Below, one piece after another: positions 10,227-22,829 of a DNA stretch of 64,000 nucleotides; positions within the stretch are counted from its first letter, which is position 1; each line of letters opens with the position of its first letter. The stretch is from Sipunculus nudus. Taxonomy: Eukaryota > Annelida > Sipuncula > Golfingiida > Sipunculidae. The stretch spans positions 79,894,643 to 79,958,642 of the forward strand of contig CM049307.1 in assembly GCA_026874595.1 (NCBI GenBank). The letters are read 5' to 3'. The notes under the pieces were generated by a model that was not told where the DNA came from, ran no database searches, and saw only the letters and a list, made by a program, of their open reading frames with translations. The position numbers and the translations under genes are program-made.

Positions 10227-10336
10227 CGTGTGGCCGCTCTCCTCTGCAATCGTATCTGTGATGTACCGCTCCGGCTGGTTGCTCTTCGCCAACTCTTTCA
10301 GATCAACGAGAAGCGTGCCCTCCCTGAATGGAACAT
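10227..10336 (-). pseudogene. Tc1/IS630-like DDE transposase, upstream exon
   Basis: The minus strand reads VPFREGTLLVDLKELAK, then a short linker and ITDTIAEESGHT before the splice donor at 10226/10225. This matches the linker of DDE_3 transposases between the second and third catalytic residues (a helix rich in L-L-x-L-V-K, then A-x-x-x-G-H). A plausible acceptor (CCATGCAG) precedes it at 10338/10337. No stop or shift interrupts it. No further upstream exon could be traced between 10.34 and 11.3 kb. Confidence 0.65.
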
Positions 10337-11339
10337 CTGCATGGAGGACATGTTACATATTATCAGTATTAAAAATAATGGAAATACACACTTGCAGTTA
10401 TTTACCTTATTTAAATCATATTGTAAACTCATGGCGAAATAATTTGGTATTAACGCGTACCTTATATATGAATATAAATTAATATAACATTTATTCTATA
10501 AAATTGCAGTATTTATAAATAGCACCACATATGCATTGAAATTTTTCTTTTAGAAGTAACATATGATGTATCATATATATTTATTGATCACTTTGTCATG
10601 TTTTTTGTATATATGTGTGTGTGTGTGTGTGTGTGTGAGGGTGTGTGTGTGTGTGTCAGTGTGTGTGTGTGTCACGCGCTATCGGTCGACCTGGCCCATC
10701 GGCCGAAGAGGTTTGCGCCAACGATGGATCGACCGATCATGTATTATTCTTAATTCTTCCTCAGTCGCAACACCTGATACCGTGAGCAGAAAAGTTAATC
10801 ATGTGTAACCTTGTATTTATTTTGTAACTTTATGGCTCGAGTCAAACATAGTGCACCAATGGAGACCCTAGATGTAATAAAACAGTTAACAAAAGATAAT
10901 TATACAAAGATACACAACATTTATACGCACAACCAAGAATATTAAATAAATACAGTTGCATAAAAGATTAGGCAAGTTGGGCAAAATGAGGATCAGGACT
11001 TCGTGGTTATACGCAAATACCATACGTACAATTTATTTATACAACCAGGCTGTTCACACTTTTATTAACAATAAGACAATACATTGGGTATCATGTCAAC
11101 AAAATAAGGTCGACTTGGCCGATATCTCGATGTCATGCAGAATACTTGTGAATTTTATTTCAGGCAGATACCATGATTTCAAAAACTGTCCTTATTATAC
11201 CTCATTATTGTACATCTTATATTTTTTAAATATTTTTTGAGAATCATAAACATTATAAGACAGATTTCATGCCATGAAAGGTTTTAACTCATGTGGGATA
11301 ATGTCACATTTTTTTCTTGTAAACCACAAATAAAAGATT
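10337..11339. other. Non-coding stretch with (GT)n
   Basis: A (GT)n microsatellite with interruptions lies at 10612-10672. The remainder is AT-rich with no convincing gene. Small ORFs such as 10956-11240 lack coding character. Confidence 0.45.
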
Positions 11340-11500
11340 TTAACAGATTTCCCTTTTCCTCCTCAGAATTTCCAGGTTTTCAAGGAGATTTTTCATAGAC
11401 CTCTCTGGATGGAAACTTAGAAGATTCCAGGTCCAGTGGATACGAATTGTACCTTGTTAACGGATAGACGGCCGGATGGCCGGACGAATGTTATATGATC
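11340..11500 (-). mobile_element. Pearl-like element fragment (inverted)
   Basis: The reverse complement carries the family landmarks in order: GATCAT, a CGTCCGGCCATCCG-type microsatellite, TTAACAAGGTACAA, CGTATCCACTGGACC, GGAATCTTCTAA and AATCTCCTTGAAAACC. It lacks head and tail, so it is a truncated copy of the elements at 22-25 kb and 57-59 kb. Confidence 0.6.
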
Positions 11501-11639
11501 AGCGAAAAGCATAAAAATCAGTTTTTTTTTGCTAAACAGGTAAAAGTACTACATATCAAGGGAAATCTTCCTCGAGAGTCCCAGCTGAGATTATCTCTGT
11601 TCGGTATGTTGGTTACGATGGAAGCAATAACATTCCCAT

Positions 11640-13390
11640 CGGCACAAAGCATGAGAGATTGTCGGCCATGGCCATTTCAGGGTTTTTCTCTGCCTTGTGG
11701 ATCACGTTGAAGGTAAAATCCTGGAGATATTCTACCGAACGTGCTCGACGACCCTCTTGATCATTTATATCAAGGCTATTAAGCCAGCCATGTGCACGGT
11801 GACCTGTTATAGGGTCAGAATGTTAACTCAAACATATCCTGAACGTTCTTACAGCAAAAAGTACGGCTAACAGTTTCTTCTTGGTTGTCGTATACCGCCG
11901 CTGTTCATCGTTTGATGAAAAAAGCAACTGGTGCTAATGTTGGGGACCCGTCATCCGAAACAATACTTTTGGCAAACACTGCCCCAACACCATCGTCGCT
12001 GGCATCCGTAACGAGCACAATTTTAGGTTAAAAGTCTATAAGTTTAAAAGCAATTGCATTTCCGACTTGATTTTACAGTGTAGTGAAAGCGGTTTCCATT
12101 ACCCGCGTCTAAACTAGTTTCCGCTTTCTGTACTTTTCCGATGCGTTGTACAGCGGATTTGCAACATCTGCCATACCTGGCAACCATCGTTGAACGCAAA
12201 TGCTCCTAATGCCTTGCGGAGTTCATGAACATCTTTAGGCCGAGGAAGTTCCTTTAGCTGTTTGACTCGTGCTTCATGAATTGACAAACATCCATTGAAA
12301 ACGCTTGTCCGAGATACTCGACCTTGTCAGTGACACATGTAAAATTCTGAAGGGCAAGCAATAAGCCGGCGACCTTAAACTTTTGTAACACCTCCATAGT
12401 GTTAATTCAAATCGCCGCTCCACACCAGAATGTTATCCAGGTAACACAAAGCGTCTCTGTACTTGCATTCGCCCAGAACTACGTACATAAATCTTTATAA
12501 GCTCTCATGAGGTCGAACAGATACCCCTGCTTTTACCAAAACTGTCCCCATGGCACTACGAAACTTGTCAAGGGGCGGTCTTGCTCCTGCATGGCATTTA
12601 ATGACAGCCAGATTCAGATCTATGGTTGAAAAATATCTGGTTCCACCCAGACGATCTGGTAATCCTCAATCCCCGGTTTTGGGGTGCATTGAATGAGGAA
12701 CGGATCTTATTTCGCATGGCGCTACCCCGGGTTTTAAGGGTATCGCGTGCATTACCCCTACATCGACAACAGGAATTTTCGACTTCGGTTCCAAAACAAG
12801 TCGGCATACTGATTGATCAGTTCAGTCATTTCTTATCTTTCGTGGTCATTTAAATTGTCCCCCAGATTTGGAGTTACCTCCGCTCCTGTCACCTTTGATT
12901 CCAAGTACTGATGGTTGGGAAAGAATAAATATATCAGGATACAATGTAGCAGTTTATTCTTCGGTATTCAGGGTTTCGAGTGTACTGTTAGTATTAGCCA
13001 CACGTAACCAGACCTCACTTGTTGCCCCGGATTACTGAACTGGCTGGGCGGATCGTCGCCTTGAGCTCCCGGGGAGGCTCCACTTAATAATCAAAGTTAC
13101 TGGTCTTATTAATTTGATGAGGTCAGTCCGTAATTTCATTATTACCACAGTCAACGAACAACAAGAAAACGATGCTGTCTCACTCGTTACTGCGCCAAAT
13201 AAACATACTGTATAAGTTCAACCATAACAGCCACAGATTCGCCACTAACGCCTTTACATGATATTGGGACTTCTGATGACTGTACTTATAGATCAGACGA
13301 GTTCTTCCGCCACAAAACTAAAGTCTGCTCCAGTGTCTATCAGAGCATCTTGCACGACAGAACCACAGTTAAAAAAGCAATGAAGATATA
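11640..13390 (-). pseudogene. Decayed Ty3/gypsy pol: protease, reverse transcriptase, RNase H
   Basis: Reading the minus strand from 13390 downwards, protease is marked by LIDTGADFSFV, with the DTGA active site at 13337-13326. A spacer follows (NTNSTLETLNTEE, then INQYADLFW). Reverse transcriptase gives FSTIDLNLAV, ALCYLDNILVWS (catalytic YxDD changed to YLDN, around 12452-12421), VEYLGQ and ELPRPKDVHELRKALG. RNase H reads LVTDASDDGVGAVF and PVAFF, then YTTTKKKLLAVLFAVR, HRA and VEYLQDFTFNVIH. Several frameshifts and stops separate these blocks and I see no integrase. Lower-coordinate sequence is replaced by a pearl-like fragment. A weak CYNC and GH zinc-knuckle trace at 13920-13965 may be gag. 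LTRs were not identified. Confidence 0.8.
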
Positions 13391-14399
13391 GTTACACTAA
13401 TGGTTGGCAGATAGCAGCACAGGACGGAGTGATAAACTGAAAAGAGAAAAGGCTAAGTAATAGTTGCATAAAACGCAGGGAGGTGGCAGCACGTCATGGA
13501 CCACAACAAGTATGAACAAAGGCCTAAAATCCCATGAAAATCGGTACAGAACTGAAATCTAGCACAAAATGTCCCCTCAATGCAAGCAATAATCACCAAT
13601 AATACTGAACAAATGTTAAAATAATCTCTTCATCAGATGCAAACTGATGAACAACTTCGCCAAAAAAGCAAGACACTAGGTGGGCCAAAGTGGGGATAGG
13701 TGGGAAAAAAATCCGAGAGCAGCTAAATACCCTAAAACTACCGGGAAAATACAATAATATAGCTCCAAAACGGGAATTAGTGACCAAATATCGGGGGGTC
13801 AACAAGCGAACAAGAGACCGACCGGGGCCGAGCTACTGACAAATCGCAGGTGCAGACGGCCGCCGGGCGAAGTTGACAACAAAGTTTCAGAATTAACAGA
13901 AAATCGCTCATCGAAAAGGAAAATGCCCTCACCTACTAGATTTGTTGCAGTTGTAGCAGATGGTCAGGAACTCAACGGACACGCGAAAGACTCGAATCCA
14001 CCAAAATTTCTGTTCAACACCAATTCCTGTGATATTTAGAGACATCCTGTGTATATATTGAAACTACAAATCATTAGGACTCGGGGAGTACAGTTAATGC
14101 TATATTACCATTTTCATTCCAGTTTGATGACCCTTTTAATTTGAATAAAGACATAACGTATAAATCATTTAGTGTACAAAAGATGAACAGGTTCTGCATT
14201 TCCAATAATTGCTTAGGTAAGGGAGTTTGAAGACCTCTTTCTTAACTGAGAGGCAGGTCTGACGGAACCAGCCTGGGCAGGTGCAACATTGAATCATTCT
14301 TTCTTCTCCATTGTCGGGCTACCTTCATGTACAGTAAACGGGGACTGTTAAAGAACGTCTTTTTGTGCTGCCTCTTGTGTTAGAGGAAATGGTATTACT
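13391..14399. other. Probable remnant of LTR-element 5' region
   Basis: The only hint is CYNCNK followed by a broken GHFPFR on the minus strand at about 13920-13965, resembling a gag zinc knuckle. The rest, to 14399, contains no recognisable gene. Confidence 0.3.
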
Positions 14400-14900
14400 T
14401 ATTTAAGGAAAAAGGTTTAATTCTTGTTTTTCAAAGCTTTCCAATTTATTGCTTCTCATCAATTTTTGATCATATACAATGACTGCTGGATCTTTGCCAC
14501 AATATATCGATGTGACAGTGATATGACAAAGAGTCCACAGTCCCACCCTCCTTCTGCTTCTGAAATTCTTGATGTGTATTTTCATCATCTTTTCATTTGT
14601 ATTCACCAAGGTTGCTGCCAGCATTTTCGTCCTAGGTGTTACTGTGTCATAAAGGCTGTCATACACAGATATGCATGGGCTGGTTATGTCGTCCAAATCT
14701 TGATTCACATTGGTCACAGTCGGCTAATGACCAGCTGCGTTGTGCAGGATTTGACCAAAAATTTCCCCTTTGGTGGAGCTACACATTAGTTTCCTGATAA
14801 TCACTGGATCTTGAAGAACCTGAATTTCTGGAAATGGCTTCTTGAGTTGATTGGTAGCGACTGTTATGGTTCTGGCTTTTTTTTATCAGATCATCGATTA
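14400..14900 (-). pseudogene. Ulp1-like (C48) cysteine peptidase relic, transposon-type
   Basis: The minus strand reads LKKPFPEIQVLQD, GQILHNAAGH (His of the triad, followed by a stop where the family has Trp), SVYDSLYDTV (Asp), then in a +1 frame GGWDCGLFVISLSH (catalytic Cys in D-C-G-L-F), then in the first frame DPAVIVYDQKLMR and ELNLFP. This is the C-terminal Ulp1/SENP fold seen in many uncharacterised mollusc and cnidarian transposon proteins. At least two frameshifts and one stop make it non-functional. An A-run near 14882 probably breaks the upstream frame too. I infer that it once belonged to a DNA transposon; no transposase domain is visible nearby. Confidence 0.65.
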
Positions 14901-14962
14901 GCATTTAATCTAAGGTTGTAATAGACTGTTTGTCTAATGGATTTCGTTTACTGTTCTGGATG

Positions 14963-15214
14963 TCATTGTTTCAATGTTATTTCCTTTTTTGTGTTGACCT
15001 TTATTTTTATGTGACCCCTAACAGGAGGAGTTACTAGAAGCCTGAAATAAGGGAGCTTTTTGAAATCTTTTGACTCACATTGACTTGTCAGTTTTGTCAG
15101 GCGAGTATTGGCTTTATTGTCAATTAAGCGGTTTAGGAGATGTTTATCAATAATGTTATGAATTTTTAGGTGATCGTTGCATTGTTGTGACAGATCGATC
15201 ATGTTTTGTCGCAA
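14963..15214 (-). pseudogene. Possible N-terminal extension of the C48 relic
   Basis: An 83-codon reading frame (MRQNMIDLSQQ, then KIHNIIDKHLLNRLID and LPYFRLLVTPPVRG) lies directly upstream on the same strand. It has ordinary coding composition, but I do not recognise it. It may be part of the same broken gene, or chance. Confidence 0.3.
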
Positions 15215-15299
15215 GTAGTACTACAGTACTCGCAGTAGTGGTACCAATACTCACAGTAATATGTATTATAATGCAGGGAATAAAAACAAATTCAATTTA

Positions 15300-16207
15300 A
15301 CAAATTATAAATGAGGTTACCAGGACTCAAATGGTATACAAGAGAAAATTATAATAGAGTGCATGTTCAACTTTACTCATTGGGCCTAGAATGTTATAAC
15401 GTAAAACTCAAGGAAGTTCTAGGCAAATGTCCTTAGAAATATGGAATAAGGTCATCATAATCTATATTATGCAACTTATAGGAAAAAGAGGTCATATAAG
15501 CACATCTTGTAGCGCCACATCCATGGAGGTTCTGGGCAGATCTCCTTGGAAACTTAAAATTAGGTAATAGTGACCTATATTCTGCAAACTACAGGCCGAA
15601 ATCATCATTTTGAGCATCAAAACTGTCAAACGAGGCCAAAATGATATCAATTAGGCCAAGAATATTTTGACGACATTCTGGGAGGTCCTGGGGAAATGTC
15701 CTTGGAAAACAGGATTTTGGTTCACTGTGACCTATATTATGAGACTACAGGAAAAAAGTCATATGGGCACCCTATATGTCAGATGAGCACAGATCGTATC
15801 TGTTTGGCCTAGAATCTTCTAACACAACATACAGAAGTGTCCTTGAGTGACCTATATTATGCAACTTAGGGCCGAAAACACAATTTTGAGCACCCAGACA
15901 GTCAGTCGGGACCCAAATTGTATCAATTAGGCGTTTAATCTTCTAACGTAACATTCTAGAAGGTCCTGGGCAAATGTTCTTGGAAACATGATAATAGGGT
16001 CTATGACTTGTTTATAATTAGAAATTGCGGCTGACCAGGTGTTAACAAGGCACAAATCATTAAATGTTTTACTTTATATCTAGGGTTGGTCAAAAGGTAA
16101 GTCACTGTGACTTATATTATGTTAGTAAAGACCGTTTTAATTGTTTTCAACATTACAGACCGTTAAAGTCAGCTGAGCGTCATAACCCGTGGGTCACTTG
16201 ATATTTT
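15300..16207 (+). mobile_element. Pearl-like element, ~150-bp core repeats, 5' truncated
   Basis: Five or more diverged units share GGCCTAGAATnTTCTAAC, TCCTnGGCAAATGTCCTTGGAAA, TnAGGTCACTGTGACCTATATTATG and a spacer of about 150 bp. The block ends with CAGCTGAGCGTCATAACC and GTGGGTCACTTG at 16168-16201, the family's 3' end. The hairpin head seen at 21957 and elsewhere is absent. Confidence 0.65.
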
Positions 16208-16861
16208 TATGCGTAATGTGTTATAGACTGGCTCAGTCATTGAAATAGTTCTGACTTAATTGTTGCTTTTGATAGAGAAATCAAACGTTCCCGCAATGTA
16301 TCGCACTTAATATTGGTACCGCCATCTTGCGGCAACTCATATAACTAATTTACCCTTATCTAACCCTCTTATTTCATGGACTGGTAATCTTGGCCGGTTC
16401 CCGAACGGTCAGCGCCACAACACCGCCTCGCTGAACTAAGGTCATTTCCAGTGACGTCAGCAATGGTCTTTCCCAGAATCTTTTTCAAAACCAACATGGT
16501 TCATTCAAACTATAGTCATCGCCTATTCAGGGCTTCCAATCGGCTACTCATATTCCCATTTTATTTGTCCTAATATTTAAGGCCGTCGCTTATGTTGAGT
16601 TCGGCGAGACTTTAGAAACTATAACCCTCAGCCTCAGTGTTAATGTTTATCGGACCATCCTTTTTGACAGTAGGCCTTACAAATTCTGGCTCAGCCAATC
16701 AGCGCGATATATTCAGGTGCACGACTAGTGCAATTTGACAGTTAATACACGGGTTCAAGAAAAAGCTGCCAGCCGCTCCTTTCATCTCGACAAAAGGAAT
16801 TTTACTGGACCTGTCGGTACAAAATTGTTGCGATAGTGTCTACAATATTCACTAACATTTG
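16208..16861. other. Non-coding stretch
   Basis: No gene or recognisable repeat was seen. Confidence 0.4.
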
Positions 16862-17245
16862 GCCCACAGACGGTAATATTCGCTCAGCAGAGATATATCG
16901 TAGGACACGAAGGTCCATGTTTGGAATACCTGAAATCATGATTTCAGTGCGAATGTTACCAAGCGGGTCGAGCTGTGGGACCGCTGTTGGCGTTCTCATA
17001 GCAACGATGCCACTCACATGAGGTGTAACGGCCTGATATGCAAATACGGGGAAATCGTCAGGTCCTCAAAGAGCCTTGTGACGCCTTAATATGCAAATTT
17101 CAGGGATTCACCATACGGACTTTACAGGGCTTTAGTGATAAGAGCTGGCACTGAGTAAAGTCTATCGGTAAATGGAATCATGTTTTATTTTAAGTATTTT
17201 ATTAGTAAACGCAAATACTAAAGCCCAGGCAGGGCTACCTTTTCG
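16862..17245 (+). repeat. Dispersed inverted repeat, copy A
   Basis: This segment matches the reverse complement of 41285-41660 almost throughout. Shared words include GACGCCTTAATATGCAA, ATTCACCATACGGACTTTAC and AAGCCCAGGCAGG. Two ATGCAAAT octamers are present in this copy. No protein is encoded. It is probably a non-autonomous transposon of unknown class. Confidence 0.75.
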
Positions 17246-19448
17246 GTTCTTCTGATGAGATAGAGAATGAAGCTCAACTCGCAGACGATTGTCTGTTAAA
17301 CCTTTTTGAACTGGTCACATAACATTTCATCAAGGTCACATTGTTAAATGCACTTGGACAGTTCACAGAACAAATCCCAAGAAAAAAAAACAGCAAGCAC
17401 TGAAGGCTCGGATAGAAGGCAAAACCACAAGCGGGTCTGAATGTAAGCCACAACGGAGGAGAGGAAAGAAAAGAACATTAAAGAACACAAAATCTAATTA
17501 TTTATTTTCCACGGCACAGGACATGGGGCAAATTATTTTAATATAAGGTCAAGACCTCTCGAGTTTTACACTGAAGCATCATTCTATGCATCGATTGCAA
17601 AATTTCTGGACAAGATTTTTTACTGAGTAACTCCATTTAGGAAACTAGAGCTATAATCAAAAGTGTGACCATGAAAATATATTTGACATTCAGAGGAGAT
17701 AAAATATTCAGGGTCAGTATTATTTCTCCTTGGGGGCTTTCGCTAATATTATCAATAGACCCCAAGTGCCTTCACGTAGTACTTGAAAGGGACTAAGATC
17801 CAGTATCAGACAGTGTTTGTATAACCTTTGATTTTCATTTAAAGATATGTATATGTTATATGTTACCAAATGTGACATCAACTTATCTAAAAGTGACATT
17901 TGTATGTCTAAACACGGTTTTTGGTGATACTAAACCTTTGCTGTAAAGTGTTATTTCAAATAAGCTCTGAACTGGTCCAGCATCTACGTAAGGATTAGAA
18001 TTTTTCTTTGTAGAAATCAGTATGGAGGGGAATTTTTTTTTGAAAATATGCATTTTAGAAGGTTTTTCAATGGCTTATCTATAATGCCTTATTTCCAGAA
18101 TTTTTTTTCAATCTGTAATAAGTAGATATGCAGTGGCGTCAATTTATCTTCCGGGGTGGGGGGATGACTCACAGACAAACATACACACACCTTCTCACAC
18201 ACACACACGCACAAGCACACCCTCTCACACACACACACACACACACACATATATTGACGCCCCTGTAGATATGTAAACTTGGGCTTATGTCATTGGATAA
18301 CCAATATAAATGATATAATGACCATAAACGATCAAATTTAGCGTTTCCAATGCAAAAATTACTAGTTGACTTCAAAGTTAATCTTGAATAATGTTATTGC
18401 GGAAGATCAAAATTTGAGCCAATCAATTCAACTTTATAGGAAACACAATTACTCTCAAACAGCACCACCTTTCATTATAGAATCATTATTATTTTAAAAG
18501 TACACCTCATCTATACACCAGAAAGTTCAGAATATTACCTTTGTTTATGATTTGCGCAAAATATTGTAAAATAGGGTTTTGAAAAAAAAAAACTCTAAAA
18601 TACACATTAACCAACATGATCACTGAATTGCTTTGCAAAACATTATAACAAGACTAACATTCTCATTTTATTTATTTTTCTTGATACATAAGATAAGGAT
18701 TTTGTAAAGCTGAGTATGGGTTTTGACATAATTTTACCCCCCCCCCCCCCCCCCCCCCCGTCCTTTGCCAAACATTCACCTGAAAATATTGGCAGAATCA
18801 TCATACATTTCTCTGTAAGAGTCACAAAAAAAAAGATGTATTTTAAAGGGAGTAGGGGTTTTGACATGATTCCCCCCCCCCCCAGTCTTCTAAAAATATT
18901 AGCTTTACCCACCCCCCCCCCCACCCCCCCCCCCACCCCCTATCTCCCTATACAGTCTACTGAAAAGATTGACAAGAAATTTCACACATTTCTCTGTACT
19001 GTCTAAAAGAATACATAAAAGTAATGTATTAAATATGAGTAATTTATTCTGCCTGACAGATCTCCAGAGAGTAAGTTCATATAATATGATCTCATGCAGT
19101 TTTATTCTATTTTTAATTTTTTTTTTTCAATACTAAAATCATCTGGTCACTCACGCATTTTTTAAAGTTTATTTATCAAGTCCTAGACAATTTAATTCGT
19201 ATCCTTAAATTTTGTGCCAATGTAACTTAACAAGTGACCTCTTTCGTGTGATTTAAAGCTGTTCTTCAAATTGCCTGCATCGGTCAACCATCGAACGCTC
19301 ACGGTGGCATGGCACAAACATGGTCTTATTTATACCTGGGGTCAGGGCTTGAAATTAAGTAGTGAATGGTCCGGTTTTCTCTGGTTGGCTCTAGCTATCA
19401 TGTGATGTAGCTTCAAAGACACCCCTTTGTTTGATATTTAAGTATGTT
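17246..19448. other. Non-coding stretch with (CA)n and poly-C runs
   Basis: An interrupted (CA)n lies at 18165-18250. Poly-C runs lie at about 18737-18760, 18871-18883 and 18910-18938. Reading frames through these are low-complexity Pro or Gly runs. Nothing else was recognised. Confidence 0.5.
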
Positions 19449-20045
19449 AAGCATACACTGTAAATAACCGAGACATGTCTCAACCTAGTTTGGTGTCTTT
19501 AGGTAAGACACTGGCGACTTAAACTGGGCATCAAGTGTCTTCAGAGGACTTGTGTAAGACGCCAACAAAGACACATATGTCTTACAGTATGTGTCTTGGT
19601 GTCTTTCAGTATGTGTCTTGGCGTCTTACAGTATGTGTCTTGGTGTCTTTCCACAGGTGTCTTAAACTATTATAGTTTAAGAAATGGTTCATAAATACAT
19701 TTATCTCCAGTGCTTCTTATACTTGCTTTTGCTATAAACACAATCTAAGAATAATATACCATATTAAATTTGCTCTATTTTTGCAGGACTCTCATGACTA
19801 AATGCACGATTGAGCTGTTTTAAGTGTCCCAGTTCTGTAAAACTCGAGATAATAATTAAAGGTAATATTCACATAATATGAAACATAAGATTTGTAAAAT
19901 AATGTATATTAGTAATTAATTATGTCTATTCACGAACGATATAGAAGTCTGTTGTCACGAAGAGCGAATGAAAGACACTAGTGTCTTCGAACCATGTCCC
20001 GTAAAGACACATGAGAAGCAGGCTAAATTTAAGACACCAGCGTCT
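19449..20045. mobile_element. MITE-like element rich in GTGTCTT/AAGACAC
   Basis: The element begins at TA|ACACTGTAAATAA, read here as TACACTGTAAATAA, and contains at least ten GTGTCTT or AAGACAC words in both orientations (19488-19670 and 19972-20036). A second element at about 25590-25907 has the same words and ends in the reverse complement TTATTTAGAGTGTA. The shared terminus and flanking TA suggest a TA-targeting MITE family with subterminal repeats. The right end here is uncertain. Confidence 0.5.
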
Positions 20046-20852
20046 ATAAGTTGTCTGCTTCGCGCGCTTTTAATCCACGTGATGTCAGCATCAACTCCTG
20101 ATTCGTCTGCGCATTACCATGCCTCGCCAGGTCGTGCAGCAAGGAGGCAGTAGACCATACCAGAACGCTGACATAGTTTTATCCTAAGAGAAGTGACGTA
20201 AGTAGACCTATTTGTTATTTTTTATATATATTCTGTAGAAAGTAAAACGGTCAATCGCCTTATTTGAAGCATAGATGAATACAATTTTTATTAAATCTGT
20301 TCTACAGTATCCATATTTTTATGTACATGAAAACCGGTCACTCCAGACCGGCCATATTGTCTTTATTGATTGTTCAAAAGTCAGTCAGTACTGATCATGA
20401 AATATTGAAAATGAAACATATGTACATGTATACAAAGAAATAATTTATACTCGGAGAGTATCCTTAACATTTGACTGCATGAAATAAGACTGCATGAAAC
20501 TATAGACCCATATTTATGCATATGTAATTTACAAATGCAATGGATTATGTGTACATGATTTGCGTTGGGGGGCGGGGGGGGGGGGGGGGGGGGGGAGGAT
20601 GGGGATGGCAGCCTATAAGCTAGGCAGATCGGTTTTCCTAGTCGGTCAACCATGGGCCTACTGTCTATAAATATAATAACTTAAGAGCTGTTGGCCGTAC
20701 TTTCACTTGTAAAATGTATTAAAAGGATGTACAGTATGCAAGATTGTGTTCAATGGCTCAGCTCAACGAGACAAGGAGTGAGGGACACGGGTCATATGCA
20801 TTGGCGGCGAAACCAAATTTTCATGGGGGGGGGGGGGGGGGGAAATAGAAGA

Positions 20853-20892
<40 letters not shown>

Positions 20893-21644
20893 GTAGACAT
20901 ATATGTACCGTGTATATGTACCGTATATATACATATATATGTGTATTATATAAATATATATATATATATATATGGTACTCCAAGTATATATGAGAGTGGA
21001 AATACTAAAAAAATAGTTGATGTTTTTATAAACATCATTCTGTTGGGGGGGGGGGGGGGGGCTCTGCCCCACAATAATTTCATTGGCCCGTTATCATAAA
21101 TATGCTTTAATACGGTCGAGCCAAATGTTAAATAACACGTATAAAAGTTATCCCAGATATCTTTCAAAGTTACAGATTTTCAATCTGTTTTCTTTCATCT
21201 CTTCGTAATAAAATCACAAGACGATTAGAAACGACCAACGGGTAGGACATGGCTGGCCCAATTTGACCCAGCCATATATTATTGTATTTATACTATTATT
21301 GAGTCCACATTGACAAATGAGTTTCAGCAAGTCAAAAAACGCAGTCTAGATATTATCCTATACTCTATTTGTTGATAAACATTGGCTCGTAACCAGTGCT
21401 AAAAAGTGTTACATTTACCCCGCACCAGCGCGTTACTCTTGAGAGTTGATTGGTTTAGACAAAGTGTAACAATCTTGGTCAGCGCGTCTCCCAGACAAGA
21501 TAATGTGTTCATGTGTACGTGCAGGGTCCTTGATATTGCCGCGTAAATGCGGTTAGTGCATGTGACGATATGCTCTCTCCTGTCACTGCTAATAGGCTAT
21601 AGTTGATACATCTTCGGTGAAATGTCTAAAGTAAAATGTCACTT

Positions 21645-21693
<49 letters not shown>

Positions 21694-21755
21694 TTATACT
21701 AGTATATATATTTGAAATTGTTTGAATACTCGCATTAAATGGCACTACTGCAATT

Positions 21756-21786
<31 letters not shown>

Positions 21787-21949
21787 TTATCATCATTATT
21801 ATTATTATTATTAACTTTCATTACTAACGGCATTAGTTATAAAAAATCTGCTTGAGCAATATATATTTACAAGACTTCCTTTGATGTTTAAAAAAGTTAA
21901 TTGGTGACCTTGAACTTGATTTTCAAGGTCAGATTTACGGAAATACAGT
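20046..21949. other. Non-coding stretch with G runs and microsatellites
   Basis: Poly-G runs lie at about 20564-20596, 20825-20842 and 21045-21061. (TA)n lies at 20855-20889, 20952-20973 and 21649-21691, and (ATT)n at 21757-21812. 21905-21932 is an inverted pair of TGACCTTGA. No gene was seen. Confidence 0.5.
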
Positions 21950-21956
21950 ATTTTTT

Positions 21957-22580
21957 AGTTCAGCTGACTGAAAGTCATCTGAGCTATAGCGATCACTCTT
22001 TGTTAGGCGTCCGTCTGTCCGCCCGTCTGTCTGTCTGTCCGTCTGTCCTTCCGTTAACCAGGCACAAATCGTAACCGCTGGACCTGGAATCTTCTAACTT
22101 GACATCCAGGTAGGCCCAGAAATCAGGTCTGTGTTACTCATAACCTCCGAGCTATGGGGCTCCGAAGTACTCCCCCCCCCCCCCAGAAAAATGGAAAATT
22201 TGATACAAAAGCTCCAGTAGCATTGATCAGCAAGATTCTTTAAAGAGACCTTTAAATAAGCGGACCTAGAATCTTCTAACTTGAAATCCAGAGAGGTCCA
22301 TGAAACCAGAAATCAGGTCTCTGTTACTTATAACCTCCAAGCAATTGGCACCGAAGTACCCCCCAGAATATTGAAAATTTGATACCACAGCTCAACTATC
22401 CGGACAACTAATGCATTGATCACCATGATTCTTTGCTTGCTTATTGATCATGGGGTGTTTCATCAGGTTCTGCAGACTGGTTTCACCACCTGTATCTTTT
22501 CGATTTTTACGCATTTCTTTTCTCTATTTTTGAGACCTTCAAATATGTGGTCATCTGTTACAAGGCACAAATCATATAAC
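21957..22580 (+). mobile_element. Pearl-like element, truncated copy
   Basis: It starts with the family's hairpin head (AGCTGACTGAAAGTCATCTG within a longer imperfect palindrome), then CTATAGCGATCACTCTTTGT, a CTGT/CCGT microsatellite and TTAACCAGGCACAAATCGTA. Two partial core units of the 337-bp type follow. There is no 3' tail, and the next copy begins at 22830. Confidence 0.7.
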
Positions 22581-22829
22581 TGCTATGATTATATATATGA
22601 TGATGATCATATATATGCCTCTTCTGCATATTTTGGTTGAGTCATCTGCTCTCAACCTTGTGTCCCCTTGTCAGTGGGTCTGTCTTATTGTCAGTTGTCC
22701 TCAATTTTGCCTGCTTGCTGGTGCTTGCTTCTTACATGTAGGAATCTACAAGCCACAGTTTTGCATGAATCCTTTTGAAACTGGTACATCTTATGTCTTG
22801 CACTAATATCTAGAAAGTCATTTTTTTGC

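Noticed and set aside
14424-14789. 121-codon plus-strand open frame
   Set aside because: Antisense to the C48 peptidase relic, whose catalytic motifs are on the minus strand.
18716-19006. Proline-rich protein
   Set aside because: Translation of poly-C runs; no natural sequence outside them.
20691-21072. Tyr/Ile-rich frames on both strands
   Set aside because: Translations of (TA)n and poly-G tracts.
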